Assembly (NCBI GenBank): GCA_003134855.1
Contig: PLCS01000007.1
Coordinates: 629,011-693,010 of the forward strand
Direction: 5' to 3'
DNA: 64,000 nucleotides
From: Acidobacteriaceae bacterium
Lineage (GTDB): Bacteria > Acidobacteriota > Terriglobia > Terriglobales > Acidobacteriaceae
Positions within the stretch are counted from its first letter, which is position 1. Each line of letters begins with the position of its first letter. The position numbers were made by a program, and so were the translations under genes. This document shows positions 54,870-63,799 of this stretch, piece after piece. Under the pieces are notes generated by a model. The model saw nothing but the letters and a program-made list of their open reading frames with translations. It had not been told where the DNA came from and made no database searches.

Positions 54870-55856
54870 ATGAGCGATCTTGCAGGGCTGGCTGAATCCG
54901 TAGCCGTTGATCCGCTGGTTGGCCATCCCGCCGACTTCCACGTCTTCCATCAATTTCTGGAGCGCTGCAAGGAGCTGCCGGCCATCACTACCGCCGTAGT
55001 TTGGCCGCTCTCCGATGTGGCCCTGCGGGGCGCCGTCGAAGCGGCCGAGGAAGATCTGATCCTGCCCACGCTGATCGGCGATGAGGCCGCGATGAAGGCT
55101 CTGGCCGCCAAGATCGGCGTCGATATCAGCCCCTACCCGATTCTGCAAGCCGAGACCGAGCGCAAGGCCGCCGAGCTGGGTGTCTGCATGTGCCGCGCCG
55201 GCGGCGGCGCGCAGGCGATGATGAAGGGCAGCCTGCACACCGACGAGTTGATGAAGGTGGCAATGAAGAGCGAGACCGGATTGCGCACCAATCGCCGCAT
55301 CAGCCACGTTTTTGTGATGGACACGCCGGCCTATCCGCGCACGCTGCTGATTACCGATGCTGCGATCAACATTGAGCCGGAGCTAGAAGACAAAATCCAC
55401 ATCGTGCAGAATGCCATTGACCTGGCTCACGCGCTGGGGATTCCCGAACCCAAGGTGGCGCTGCTTTCGGCCATCGAGACCGTGAACCCCAAGATCAAGT
55501 CCACGCTGGACGCGGCGGCGCTGTGCAAGATGGCCGACCGCGGGCAGATCACCGGCGGCATTCTGGATGGGCCGCTGGCTTTTGATACCGCGGTAAGCGT
55601 GAAGGCTGCCAAGATCAAGGGACTGGTCTCGCCGGTCACCGGGCAGGCCGACATTCTGGTGGTGCCGGATCTGGAGAGCGGCAATATGCTGGCCAAGCAG
55701 CTTGAGTACCTGGGAGGCGCGCAGTTGGCCGGCATCGTGCTGGGCGCGCGCGTGCCGACGATCCTCACCAGCCGGGCCGATTCGGCGGAGACGCGGCTGA
55801 CCAGTTGCGCGGTGGCCGTGCTGCTCCACTATGCCGAGCATCCGCTGGGAAGCTAG
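54870..55856 (+). CDS. Phosphate acetyl/butyryltransferase-family protein
   Basis: A 328-residue cytoplasmic acyltransferase of the Pta/Ptb family, making acyl-phosphate from acyl-CoA. Diagnostic segments are DLILPTLIGDE, GGGAQAMMKGSLHTDELM and VMDTPAYPRTLLITDAAI, then QITGGILDGPLAFDTAVS and ADILVVPDLESGNMLAKQL. It resembles the bifunctional enoyl-CoA hydratase/Pta C-half but has no hydratase domain. AGGAG is nine bases before ATG 54870, while ATG 54864 is too close (3 bases), so 54870 is the start. No acetate kinase gene nearby. Confidence 0.85.
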   Translation: MSDLAGLAESVAVDPLVGHPADFHVFHQFLERCKELPAITTAVVWPLSDVALRGAVEAAEEDLILPTLIGDEAAMKALAAKIGVDISPYPILQAETERKAAELGVCMCRAGGGAQAMMKGSLHTDELMKVAMKSETGLRTNRRISHVFVMDTPAYPRTLLITDAAINIEPELEDKIHIVQNAIDLAHALGIPEPKVALLSAIETVNPKIKSTLDAAALCKMADRGQITGGILDGPLAFDTAVSVKAAKIKGLVSPVTGQADILVVPDLESGNMLAKQLEYLGGAQLAGIVLGARVPTILTSRADSAETRLTSCAVAVLLHYAEHPLGS

Positions 55857-55895
55857 GGCCTAATCGCAGATCAAGCAATGAGGGCATCAAGGTAT

Positions 55896-55934
55896 CCCAC
55901 CCTTGCCGCAAATACAAGAACGCGGCGAGGGTGG
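55896..55934. repeat. Degenerate CCCA hairpin repeat (CCACCCTTGCCGC arm)
   Basis: CCCACCCTTGCCGC (55896-55909) pairs with GCGGCGAGGGTGG (55922-55934) with one G-T wobble. The GCACCC suffix is lost (GTGGAACAAC). It is close in arm to the partial copy at the window start. Confidence 0.5.
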
Positions 55935-55992
55935 AACAACGTCTTGAGCTTATACAGGTACCCATCTGTTGATTTCAGTACGCCCGTCCCAA

Positions 55993-58656
55993 TTACTCCG
56001 GTAGCAACAGCTTGCCCTTCACCTCGAAGTTCTGCTGGAGTACCTGTGCGCCGGTCTTTGGCTGGCCGCCGCCGACCGAGAGAGTGTACTGGCCCTCGGC
56101 GACGATCGGCTCACCGGCTTCCGTGACCATGCTCAGGTCGCGCGGCTGAAGCTCGAAGCGCAGCTTCTGCGAGACGCCGGCTTCCAGATGAACCCGCTGG
56201 AAGCCGCGCAGCGCCCGCAGCGGCGCGCCCGCCACCTTGGGAAATTCGAGATAGAGCTGGGCGACCTCATCGCCGGCGCGCTTGCCGGTGTTGGTGACGG
56301 TGACTTCGGCGACAACCGGGCTGCCAGCCGCCACTGTAGCGGTGGGAATGGTCAGTCCGCTGTAGGCGAAGGTGGTATAGCTGAGGCCGAAGCCGAAGGG
56401 ATAGAGCGGCTCACCCTGGAAGTAGCGGTAAGTGCGGCCCTTCATCGCGTAATCCTCAAAAGGCGGCAACTGATCGACGCTCTTGTAGAAGGTAACCGGC
56501 AACCGCCCGGCGGGGTTGTTCTTGCCACTGAGGGTCTCAGCGACGGCCGCGCCGCCCTCTTCGCCCGGATACCAGGCTTCGAGGATGGCGTTGGCGTGAT
56601 CCTTTGCCCAGTTCACGCCCAGCGCACTGCCATTGGCCAGCACCACCACCAGCGGCTTGCCGACGGCGCCCAGCGCTTCGATCAGCTCCTCTTCCGGCTT
56701 GGGAAGATCAATGGAGGTGCGGTCGCCGCCCTTGAAGCCCGGCTCGTCCACCTGCATCTCCTCGCCTTCCAGTTCGCTGGTGATACCCACCACGGCCACC
56801 ACCACATCGGCCTTTTTGGCCGCCTCAATCGCCGCCGTTTGCGGCTTCAAATCCACCTTCGACCAGACCAGCTTTGCCGCGATCTCATCGTTTCCGAATC
56901 CGAACGCGCTATCCACCTGAAGTTTCGCCGGCTTGCCCGCTTCCAGATGCACATGGCCCAGCTTGGCGGCCTTGCCGTCGCCGCCGTAGCTCGATGTGAC
57001 ATTTTTTCCGTCAAGCTGCATTCGGAAAAAGCCGGTAGCCGCCATGCCGAGGTTGTAGTCGCCTGTTTGCGCGGCTGTCAGCATCCCCTCCCAGTGAATG
57101 ATCAGAGGCTTCAACGCAGCCGCTTCCGCCGGCAAGCTTCCGGCGGAGGCATCGATGGTGGCTTCAACGCGCTCAAGGACCGGCTTATTGGCAGCCGGGT
57201 TGTTCATGTTGCTCATGTCCAGCTTCGCGTAGCTCGCCTTGATCCCCGGCTTGCCATCCACCGTCAGCGCGCTGGCCGGCACCGGCTCCGCGTCCGAACC
57301 CAGGAACTGCGTGCCCGCCACGTAGTCGATCGCCGCGCCGGGGAACTCCTTCTTGATGCCGTCAAGAATCGAGACTGTGTGTGTGGGAAAGCCGTTGTAG
57401 TTGCCCAGCAGAACCTTGGTCTGCTCGGCCAGCGGGCCGATGACGGCAATCTTCTTGACTGTGGGCTTCAGCGGCAGCACGCCGTCGTTCTTCAACAGCA
57501 CCATCGCCTCGCCGGCCAGCTTGCGCGCCATCGCGCGGTGTTCGGCCGAGTCCAGCTCCTTCTCATCGATCTGGTTGTAGGGCACCATCTCCGGCGGATC
57601 GAACATCCCCAGCTTCATCCGCGCCGTGAAGAGGCGGGTGAGGGCTACATCGATCTCGCTCTCTTTCAGGTAGCCCTGCTTCACCGCGTCCAGATAGGGC
57701 TTGTAGTCGTGGTCGTCGTTCACCTTCATGCCAAAGTCCACGCACTCGTTGTCCATGCCGCGCTTTAGGCTGATGGCCGATGACTCGGCCTGGGTGGGCT
57801 TGAAGCGGTGGCCATTGAAGATGTCGATCACCGCACCGCAGTCGGAAACCACGTAGCCCTGGAAGCCCCACTTGCCGCGCAACTGATCCTGGAGAAGAAA
57901 CTCGTTCGCGCAGGCCGGCTGGCCGTTGATGCGGTTGTAGGCGCACATCACCGAATCCGCCTTGCCCTCCACCACCGTGGCGCGGAAGGCGGGCAGGTAG
58001 GTGTCCAGTTCGTCGTGCTTGCTCACTGTCACGTCTGCGTTATGCCGCGTCGGCTCCGGTCCCGAGTGCACGGCAAAGTGCTTGGGCGTCGCGATCACGC
58101 GGTAGTAGCGCGCGTCGTCGCCCTGCATTCCGGTCACAAAGGCCACGCCCATGCGCGCCGTCAGGAACGGGTCTTCGCCATAGGTCTCCTGCCCGCGCCC
58201 CCAACGGGGATCGCGTACGATGTTCACGTTGGGCGCCCAGAAGTCCAAACCCGTCATGAAGTCGTTGAGCTTGGCGCGCACCGCCTGCACGTGCTTGATG
58301 CGCCCCTCGGTACCGATCACCTCGGCCATGCGATGAATCGCCGGCGTGTCGAAGGTGGCGGCCAGGCCGATCGGCTCGGGAAACTCCGTAGTGCCGTCCT
58401 GGGCCACGCCGTGCAGAGCCTCGCTCCACCAGTCGTACTCCGGAACATTCAGCCGCGGAATCGGCCGCGCCTGGTTCACCAGCTGGGTGGCCTTCTCCGC
58501 CAGCGTCATCTGCTGCACCAAGTTGGCGGCGCGCTGCTCTGCGGACAGGCTTGTGTCCAAATAAGCGGGCTTGGGGGCATTCTGCGCTCCGGCCATACAC
58601 ACCGCCGCAACGCACGTCAGCGCCGCAGCCATCATCTTCAATCCAAAGCACTTCAT
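55993..58656 (-). CDS. Secreted GH3 beta-xylosidase/glucosidase with PA14 insert
   Basis: An 887-residue exported GH3 enzyme with a signal peptide (about 1-24, cleavage after CMAGAQ). The N-domain has the xylosidase-type YDWWSEALHG, GLDFWAPNVNIVRDPRWGRGQETYGEDPFL and VSDCGAVIDIF with nucleophile Asp272 (SDC rather than SDW, typical of beta-xylosidases/BxlB). A PA14-like domain lies in the C-domain (about 480-600) and an FnIII-like domain closes it. It likely trims xylan-derived oligosaccharides. GAGGAAACCG precedes the ATG. It pairs functionally with xylB. Confidence 0.9.
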   Translation of the reverse strand: MKCFGLKMMAAALTCVAAVCMAGAQNAPKPAYLDTSLSAEQRAANLVQQMTLAEKATQLVNQARPIPRLNVPEYDWWSEALHGVAQDGTTEFPEPIGLAATFDTPAIHRMAEVIGTEGRIKHVQAVRAKLNDFMTGLDFWAPNVNIVRDPRWGRGQETYGEDPFLTARMGVAFVTGMQGDDARYYRVIATPKHFAVHSGPEPTRHNADVTVSKHDELDTYLPAFRATVVEGKADSVMCAYNRINGQPACANEFLLQDQLRGKWGFQGYVVSDCGAVIDIFNGHRFKPTQAESSAISLKRGMDNECVDFGMKVNDDHDYKPYLDAVKQGYLKESEIDVALTRLFTARMKLGMFDPPEMVPYNQIDEKELDSAEHRAMARKLAGEAMVLLKNDGVLPLKPTVKKIAVIGPLAEQTKVLLGNYNGFPTHTVSILDGIKKEFPGAAIDYVAGTQFLGSDAEPVPASALTVDGKPGIKASYAKLDMSNMNNPAANKPVLERVEATIDASAGSLPAEAAALKPLIIHWEGMLTAAQTGDYNLGMAATGFFRMQLDGKNVTSSYGGDGKAAKLGHVHLEAGKPAKLQVDSAFGFGNDEIAAKLVWSKVDLKPQTAAIEAAKKADVVVAVVGITSELEGEEMQVDEPGFKGGDRTSIDLPKPEEELIEALGAVGKPLVVVLANGSALGVNWAKDHANAILEAWYPGEEGGAAVAETLSGKNNPAGRLPVTFYKSVDQLPPFEDYAMKGRTYRYFQGEPLYPFGFGLSYTTFAYSGLTIPTATVAAGSPVVAEVTVTNTGKRAGDEVAQLYLEFPKVAGAPLRALRGFQRVHLEAGVSQKLRFELQPRDLSMVTEAGEPIVAEGQYTLSVGGGQPKTGAQVLQQNFEVKGKLLLPE

Positions 58657-58821
58657 CGGTTTCCTCTTTCAGGGGTCAACTGGCGGGCGTCAGGGATCGG
58701 AAAGCCGCATCAAGCGCCAGCCTATTCCTAGACGTTTCAGGCTGCTCTTCGGTTTCCAACGCTAAAGCGCGCGGCAGAGACTGTCAAGCGCGGTTCAGAG
58801 CGGAGAAAGCGGACAGTGGAT

Positions 58822-59304
58822 TTATGCATTCTCCGTGTCATTCCAAGGCTTTTCTGACCCCTGACCCCTGATCCCTGACCCCTGGTCCATGAACGATTGC
58901 AGGATGAGCGTGGCGGCCACCTGGTCAACAATTCTCCGGTGCTGCTGGCGGGCGTGGCCGGCTTCATACAAAATCTGGTGGGCCTCGCGGCTGGTAAGAC
59001 GCTCATCCCACAAATGAATGGGCAAACCAGTCATCTCGCCCAGTTCGGCTGCAAAAGCCTGGATTTTCACGGCCTGCGGGCTAACGTCGCCGGAGAGATG
59101 TACGGGGTTGCCCACCACGATGCCCACCACTTTAAACCGCCGGCAGAGCCGCGCCAGAGAGTGCAGGTCCTCGCGCTGGTTATGACGCCGCTCCAGCGTC
59201 AGTACCGGCTGCGCCGTCAGCTCCAGCTCGTCCGACACCGCCACGCCGATGCGGCGGTTGCCGACATCGAGGCCGAGATAGCGGGGATGAGAGGCGGTTT
59301 CCAG
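58822..59304 (-). CDS. ruvX: Putative Holliday-junction resolvase RuvX (YqgF), non-canonical start
   Basis: A small RNase-H-fold protein of about 160 residues acting in RNA processing/recombination. Motifs are YLGLDVGNRRIGVAVSDELE (catalytic Asp in LDVG), VVGNPVHLSGDVSPQ, HLWDERLTS and VDQVAATLILQSF. No ATG, GTG or TTG precedes LDVG in frame after the upstream TAG; the GTG at 59244 would remove the catalytic Asp. A CTG at 59304 has AGGAG seven bases before it and is the likely start. The C-terminal end DQGSGIRGQGSEKPW and the N-terminal extension derive from 7-bp-like repeats. Divergent from mltG. Confidence 0.8.
   Translation of the reverse strand: METASHPRYLGLDVGNRRIGVAVSDELELTAQPVLTLERRHNQREDLHSLARLCRRFKVVGIVVGNPVHLSGDVSPQAVKIQAFAAELGEMTGLPIHLWDERLTSREAHQILYEAGHARQQHRRIVDQVAATLILQSFMDQGSGIRGQGSEKPWNDTENA
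58857..58884 (-). repeat. 7-bp tandem repeat, four units, inside ruvX 3' end
   Basis: Minus-strand units are CAGGGGT, CAGGGAT, CAGGGGT, CAGGGGT. They encode the DQGSGIRGQGS part of the RuvX tail. Confidence 0.75.
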
Positions 59305-59457
59305 CTTCTTGCTCCTGGCTTCTAGCTTAAAGCACTACAAAGGCCAATCATGAAGAATACGCTCTGCCGCGGGCCTTATGCCCGGTACAATCAAAGGTAG
59401 GGAGTCCCGTGAGGGATTATTTGCGTCTTTTCAATAGTGAAGGGTTGACAGCAACGC

Positions 59458-60510
59458 ATGGTGCGCCGCAGACAGACGAAAAGAAGGAGAAAGGGTTCCG
59501 GCGCCGCGGGCATCTTGTGGACGCTTCTCTTTATCTTGCTTTTGTTGCCAGCGGGCGCGGCGACCTGGCTGGTTCTTGCGCCCTTCGGTCCAGAGACGGA
59601 GACCTTTGTCGAGCTGGCGCCGGGTTTTTCCACGGTGCGGATGGGCCGGCAACTGGAAGAGTCGGGCGTGGTGCGCAGCCAGTTTGCCTTCGATCTGGTG
59701 CGCTGGTGGAAGCGGGGAACGCTCAAGGCCGGCGAGTACCGCTTCGACCATCCGGTTGCGGTGACCGAGGTCTATGCGCGCATCAGCCGTGGCGATGTTT
59801 ACACCCGGACGGTCATCATTCCGGAGGGCGCGAGCCTTTTTGAAATTGCCGCCCGGCTGGAGCAGACGGGATTTGGCTCCCGGAAGAGTTTCCTGGAGGG
59901 CGCGGCAAGGCAGGTGGGCCTGGTGAAGGACCTGGACCCCGGAGCAGCAAGCCTGGAGGGCTACCTGTTTCCGGACACCTATCATTTCGCCCGCAAGTTT
60001 GGTCCGGCGCAGATTTGCGCGGCGATGGTAAAGCGCTTTCGCGCCGTAGCCGGGCAAATTGGATTGGTGGGATTGAAAGGGAATATGCATCGCGTGGTGA
60101 CCATGGCTTCGCTGGTGGAACGGGAGACGGCGGTGGATGAGGAGCGTCCGCTGGTGGCCGGCGTCTTTGAAAACCGCCTGGCCAAAAAGATGCCGCTGAT
60201 GACGGACCCTTCGGTGATCTACGGGCTGGAGCTGGATGGACGCTGGCGGGGCGCGATCTACCAGAGCGACCTGAAGCTGGACACCCCGTACAACACCTAT
60301 CTGCACACCGGTCTGCCGCCTGGTCCGGTGGCCAACCCTGGCCTGCGCTCGCTCAAGGCAGCGATGGAGCCGGCCAAGTCCGACTATCTCTACTTTGTGG
60401 CCGCCGGAGCCAATCCCCAGGGGCGGTCGCTGTTTTCCAGCACCATCGAGGAGCACGCGCGCAACGTGGCCGATTACCGGCACGCCGTGAAGAAGGCAGG
60501 CGGCCGGTGA
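59458..60510 (+). CDS. mltG: Endolytic murein transglycosylase MltG (YceG-like)
   Basis: The 350-residue inner-membrane protein cleaves nascent peptidoglycan strands to end chain growth. It has an Arg-rich N-terminus, one membrane helix (about 18-40), a LysM-like beta region (VIIPEGASLFEIAARLEQTG, about 119-138) and the YceG catalytic part: LEGYLFPDTY (166-175), ASLVERET with catalytic Glu221, TDPSVIYGL and LPPGPVANPGL. Key residues are intact. It is divergent from ruvX and overlaps the downstream lipoprotein gene by four bases. Confidence 0.94.
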   Translation: MVRRRQTKRRRKGSGAAGILWTLLFILLLLPAGAATWLVLAPFGPETETFVELAPGFSTVRMGRQLEESGVVRSQFAFDLVRWWKRGTLKAGEYRFDHPVAVTEVYARISRGDVYTRTVIIPEGASLFEIAARLEQTGFGSRKSFLEGAARQVGLVKDLDPGAASLEGYLFPDTYHFARKFGPAQICAAMVKRFRAVAGQIGLVGLKGNMHRVVTMASLVERETAVDEERPLVAGVFENRLAKKMPLMTDPSVIYGLELDGRWRGAIYQSDLKLDTPYNTYLHTGLPPGPVANPGLRSLKAAMEPAKSDYLYFVAAGANPQGRSLFSSTIEEHARNVADYRHAVKKAGGR

Positions 60511-61406
60511 GAACAAGCCTCCTCCGCGCGCCCGCCGCGGCCCTCCTCTTTCCGGTCTTGCTGCTTTCCGGATGTGTGTGGACCACCCGTAAGCTGCCTG
60601 TTCCCAAGGCTCCGTCGATCGTGCAAACGGTCATGCCGGACCAGTTGGTGGAGCGGCTCAATCAGCGCTGGAAGGCGCTCGACAGCCTGAATGCAAGCGT
60701 CGAAATCCAAGCCAGCGTGCTCAAGAGCAAGGAGGGCGTGGCCAAGGACTACACTTCCATCCGCGGAATTATCCTCATGCTCAAACCGGAAATGCTGCTG
60801 GTCTACGGGCGGGTTCCGGTGCTGGGCACGCGCCTCTTTGAAATGGTCAGCGACGGCAAGGATTTCACTCTGTGGATTCCATCAAAGAACATGGCATTCA
60901 AGGGCGCCAACACGGTGAACAAGAAGGCGGCCAACCCGCTGGAGAATCTCCGGCCGGGCTTCTTCCTGGACGCGCTGGTCGTGCAGGGCCTCGAGCCGGA
61001 TGACCTGTACTCCGTTGTGGCAGACTCGGAAACGATGGAGGACGCGGCCAGGAAGCACCTGTTCACCGTTCCGGAATACATCCTCAGCATCAGCCGCCGC
61101 AAGCCGGGAAGCAACCAGTTGACGCCGGTGCGCGTGATCACTTTCCATCGCGACGACCTGCTGCCTTACCAGCAGGATCTATATGACAGCGAGGGCAACC
61201 TGGAGACCCTGGTCTTCTATTCCGCGTACCAGGACTTCGGTGGGAACAAGTACCCGTCCAAGGTCGTCATCAAGCGCCCGCTGGAGGATATCCAGGTCGT
61301 TCTCACCATCGACAAGGTGGTGGAGAACCCGAAAAACCCTCCTCTGACCGAGGACGAGTTCGTCCTGAAGCTCACTGAGGGAACCCAGATTCAGAATCTG
61401 GAGTAG
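60507..61406 (+). CDS. Predicted outer-membrane-type lipoprotein (DUF4292/LolA-like)
   Basis: A 299-residue protein with an exact lipobox LLLSGC (Cys at about 23), so it is a lipoprotein. The mature part looks like the LolA/LolB-like half-barrel of DUF4292-type proteins: ERLNQRWKALDSLNASVEIQASV, then RGIILMLKPEMLLVYGRVPVLGTRLFEMVSDGKDFTLWIPSKN and later VTFHRDD, PSKVVIKRPLEDIQV. It likely helps lipid or lipoprotein sorting. Start is a GTG overlapping mltG by four bases (GTGA), so the two are co-translated. Confidence 0.8.
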   Translation: MRTSLLRAPAAALLFPVLLLSGCVWTTRKLPVPKAPSIVQTVMPDQLVERLNQRWKALDSLNASVEIQASVLKSKEGVAKDYTSIRGIILMLKPEMLLVYGRVPVLGTRLFEMVSDGKDFTLWIPSKNMAFKGANTVNKKAANPLENLRPGFFLDALVVQGLEPDDLYSVVADSETMEDAARKHLFTVPEYILSISRRKPGSNQLTPVRVITFHRDDLLPYQQDLYDSEGNLETLVFYSAYQDFGGNKYPSKVVIKRPLEDIQVVLTIDKVVENPKNPPLTEDEFVLKLTEGTQIQNLE

Positions 61407-61515
61407 CGGGCCAGCGCCGTTGCGGCTGAAAACTCCCCGGCTCGCAAAGCAGAAGAGAATCCGTCTGTGCTAGTATCCCTGCAAGTAAAATCACAGCATT
61501 CCCGGGGAGCCCGAC

Positions 61516-62544
61516 ATGGAAAGCAATCTCCGCCCGCTCACTCTCGGTGAGATTCTCGACCGCACTGCCCAGCTTTACCGCACCAACTTTCTGCTCTTTG
61601 CCGGCATCTTCGCCGTCTACGCCGGCGCTGTATTGGTGATGGGCTTGCTTCAGATCGGCCTTGGCGCGCTGCTGAAATCTCTGCACATGGCCGGGGCTGT
61701 GTTATGGATGATCGGGATCATGGCTGGGGTTGAATGGCTGCTTATCTTCCTTCTGTTTGGAGCGGCCACCGCCGCCATCAGCCGCGCCGTGGCCTGGGTT
61801 CATCTGGGCGAACCGGCCACCATCCGCGGGGCTTACCAGAGCATCCTGCCCCAACTGGGCCGCTACCTGTGGCTGATGACCATCACCGCCTTCAGGGTCT
61901 GGACGCCGTTCGTGCTGCTTTACGCCGGCTTCCTCGGAACCATTGCTTTCTACGGCGGCTTCAAGGGCATGGGTGCAAACCCCGGCGCGGTCGCCCAACC
62001 CACCTTCGCTTCCAACCCGCAGGCGGTGACTGCCCTCCTTGTGGCTTCAGGGGTTTTCTTCCTGCTCATCTTCCCCGTCGGAATCTACACCATCCTGATG
62101 AGCCTGCGCTACTCGCTGGCGATTCCGGCCTGCGTGGTGGAAAAGATGAAGGCCCGCGCGGCGATCCGCCGCAGCATTGAGCTGGCCAAAGGGTCGTGGG
62201 GACGCATCTTCCTGCTGGCGTTGCTGGTCGGCATCATCAAGCTGGGGCTAGTCGGCGTTACCCAGTTTTTCGTCTTTGTTGCGGCCTTCAAGAACCACGG
62301 CCAGATTGGGCCGGGACTGGGCGCACTCTCTCAGGTGATGGGCTTCTTCACCAACACTTTCCTGGGACCGATCTGGGCCACCGGCATCACGCTCTTCTAC
62401 TACGACCAGCGGGTGCGCAAGGAGGGCTACGACATCGAGTGGATGATGCAGGCCGCCGGACTGACGCCGCCGTCGCCGGCCGAATTGCCAGCAGCCATCA
62501 ATCCGCCGCAGCCTGCCCCGCACAACCCGGAGGCTACGATATAG
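61516..62544 (+). CDS. Predicted multi-pass membrane protein of the MoxR-type operon
   Basis: A 342-residue inner-membrane protein with about six hydrophobic segments, opening LRPLTLGEILDRTAQLYRTNF (a beginning typical of large glycerophosphodiester phosphodiesterase-type membrane domains and their uncharacterised relatives). The C-terminal tail is Pro-rich and cytoplasmic. Function unknown. It is followed by DUF4129 and DUF4350 genes, an order found ahead of MoxR/DUF58 clusters (family knowledge; not visible beyond the edge). 109 bp after the lipoprotein gene. Confidence 0.75.
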   Translation: MESNLRPLTLGEILDRTAQLYRTNFLLFAGIFAVYAGAVLVMGLLQIGLGALLKSLHMAGAVLWMIGIMAGVEWLLIFLLFGAATAAISRAVAWVHLGEPATIRGAYQSILPQLGRYLWLMTITAFRVWTPFVLLYAGFLGTIAFYGGFKGMGANPGAVAQPTFASNPQAVTALLVASGVFFLLIFPVGIYTILMSLRYSLAIPACVVEKMKARAAIRRSIELAKGSWGRIFLLALLVGIIKLGLVGVTQFFVFVAAFKNHGQIGPGLGALSQVMGFFTNTFLGPIWATGITLFYYDQRVRKEGYDIEWMMQAAGLTPPSPAELPAAINPPQPAPHNPEATI

Positions 62545-62549
62545 AAAGA

Positions 62550-62642
62550 ATGATAGAAACCGCTGAATTGATCGCGCCTGAGCCTCAGCCAAGCGGCGAT
62601 GACTCCGATGCGCCCATCAAGGCTGTGGAGGGCCAGGGTTGA
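62550..62642 (+). CDS. Possible 30-residue ORF before the DUF4129 gene
   Basis: The ATG at 62550 opens MIETAELIAPEPQPSGDDSD and ends ...KAVEGQG; its stop TGA overlaps the TTG start of the next gene (TTGA). It could be a leader peptide that couples translation. There is only a weak ribosome site, so it may not be translated. Confidence 0.3.
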   Translation: MIETAELIAPEPQPSGDDSDAPIKAVEGQG

Positions 62643-63799
62643 CGGTCTGGACCCAACTCGCTGGTGCGGCGCTGGCTGTGGCGCTTGCCGCAGTTCTCGG
62701 CGCGCCAACGGCTTATGCCGATGCCCCCGCCGCTCAGTTCCCGAGCAACGGCCGCGAGGCAACGCTCACCGAGTACCGCCAGCACCTGGTCGAGCTGAAT
62801 GCCGTGGTGGAGGCCTGCGCCAAGGCGCGCAACTCCAAGGCCTGCGACCCCGCGCTAGTGGGGCAGGACGACCGTGTGCCGCTCTCGAATATACCCAACG
62901 CCGAGCGGCGGCAGGTGCGCTACAACTGGCTGCGCGTGCTGCTCACACAAGCTCAAGAGAAGGACGTAGCCAAGGACAAGCCCCCGGCCAAGCCGCAAGT
63001 CCAGCCCATCGTCGCATCAGAACAGGCTCCGGTCGAAGAGCCTACTCGGCCGCCCAAGCCAACCACCAGCGAATTGTTGCAAGCTGCCGAGGCGCGCCTG
63101 ACCCAGGAGATCGCCCAGGCGGACGTAGCAGCGGCAGGTCAGCCCATCGTTGCTGCCGATCACGCCCAGGAGCGCGACGCGATGAAGCAGGTGCTGGCCG
63201 GTCGCGACTTCCGCAACCTGGAAGCGCCCACGACGCGCGATTCGGCCCTGGAAAAATTGGGCGCATGGCTCAACGGGCTCTTCGCGAGCTTCGGCAAACT
63301 TCAGGCCAGCATAGCCTGGCTGGGGCCGGTGCTGGTTTGGGGCTTCGTCCTGGCCCTCTGCGTGGGGCTGGTGTGGGGACTGATGCAACTGGAACGCCGC
63401 TGGCGCATCCGCCTGGTACCGGAGAGCGACGGTCCTGCCGCCGGAGCCGCTTCGGCCCGCGATTGGCAGCTTTGGCTGGCCGACGCGCGTCGTGCCGCCG
63501 CCGCCGGGCAGTGGCGAGAGGCGATTCATTTCGTCTACTGGGCGGCAATCTCCCGGCTCGAATCCAAGCGCCTGTGGCCGGCTGACCGGGCGCGCACGCC
63601 GCGCGAGTATTTGTCGCTGGTGGCCGCCGAAGACCCGCGCAAGTCGAGACTGGCCACACTGACCCGCAGCTTTGAGCGCACCTGGTACGGTGGCCGCGCG
63701 GCGGGCGAAGGCGATTATAAGAAGGCTGAAGAGCTGGCGGCGGGGCTGATCGCGGGCGGCACTCCGGCGGCAGGCGCGTCAGAAGGCGGTGCGCGATGA
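62639..63799 (+). CDS. DUF4129-domain protein
   Basis: The 386-residue protein has a signal-like N-terminus (residues about 1-28, TAYADA), a long periplasmic linker, one membrane helix (about 225-250: WLGPVLVWGFVLALCVGLVWGLM) and a C-terminal DUF4129 domain (about 280-370: WLADARRAAAAGQWREAIHFVYWAAISRLESKR, then RTPREYL..SFERTWYGGR). It belongs to MoxR-type membrane clusters of unknown role. TTG is chosen as start because the signal sequence follows directly. It overlaps the next gene by four bases (ATGA). Confidence 0.85.
   Translation: MTVWTQLAGAALAVALAAVLGAPTAYADAPAAQFPSNGREATLTEYRQHLVELNAVVEACAKARNSKACDPALVGQDDRVPLSNIPNAERRQVRYNWLRVLLTQAQEKDVAKDKPPAKPQVQPIVASEQAPVEEPTRPPKPTTSELLQAAEARLTQEIAQADVAAAGQPIVAADHAQERDAMKQVLAGRDFRNLEAPTTRDSALEKLGAWLNGLFASFGKLQASIAWLGPVLVWGFVLALCVGLVWGLMQLERRWRIRLVPESDGPAAGAASARDWQLWLADARRAAAAGQWREAIHFVYWAAISRLESKRLWPADRARTPREYLSLVAAEDPRKSRLATLTRSFERTWYGGRAAGEGDYKKAEELAAGLIAGGTPAAGASEGGAR

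Noticed and set aside
56188..57768. 526-codon frame antisense to the second GH3 gene
   Set aside because: Shadow of a certain enzyme gene; no motif.
59244..59246. GTG at 59244 as start of ruvX
   Set aside because: It would remove the catalytic Asp in LDVG and most of the first strand.
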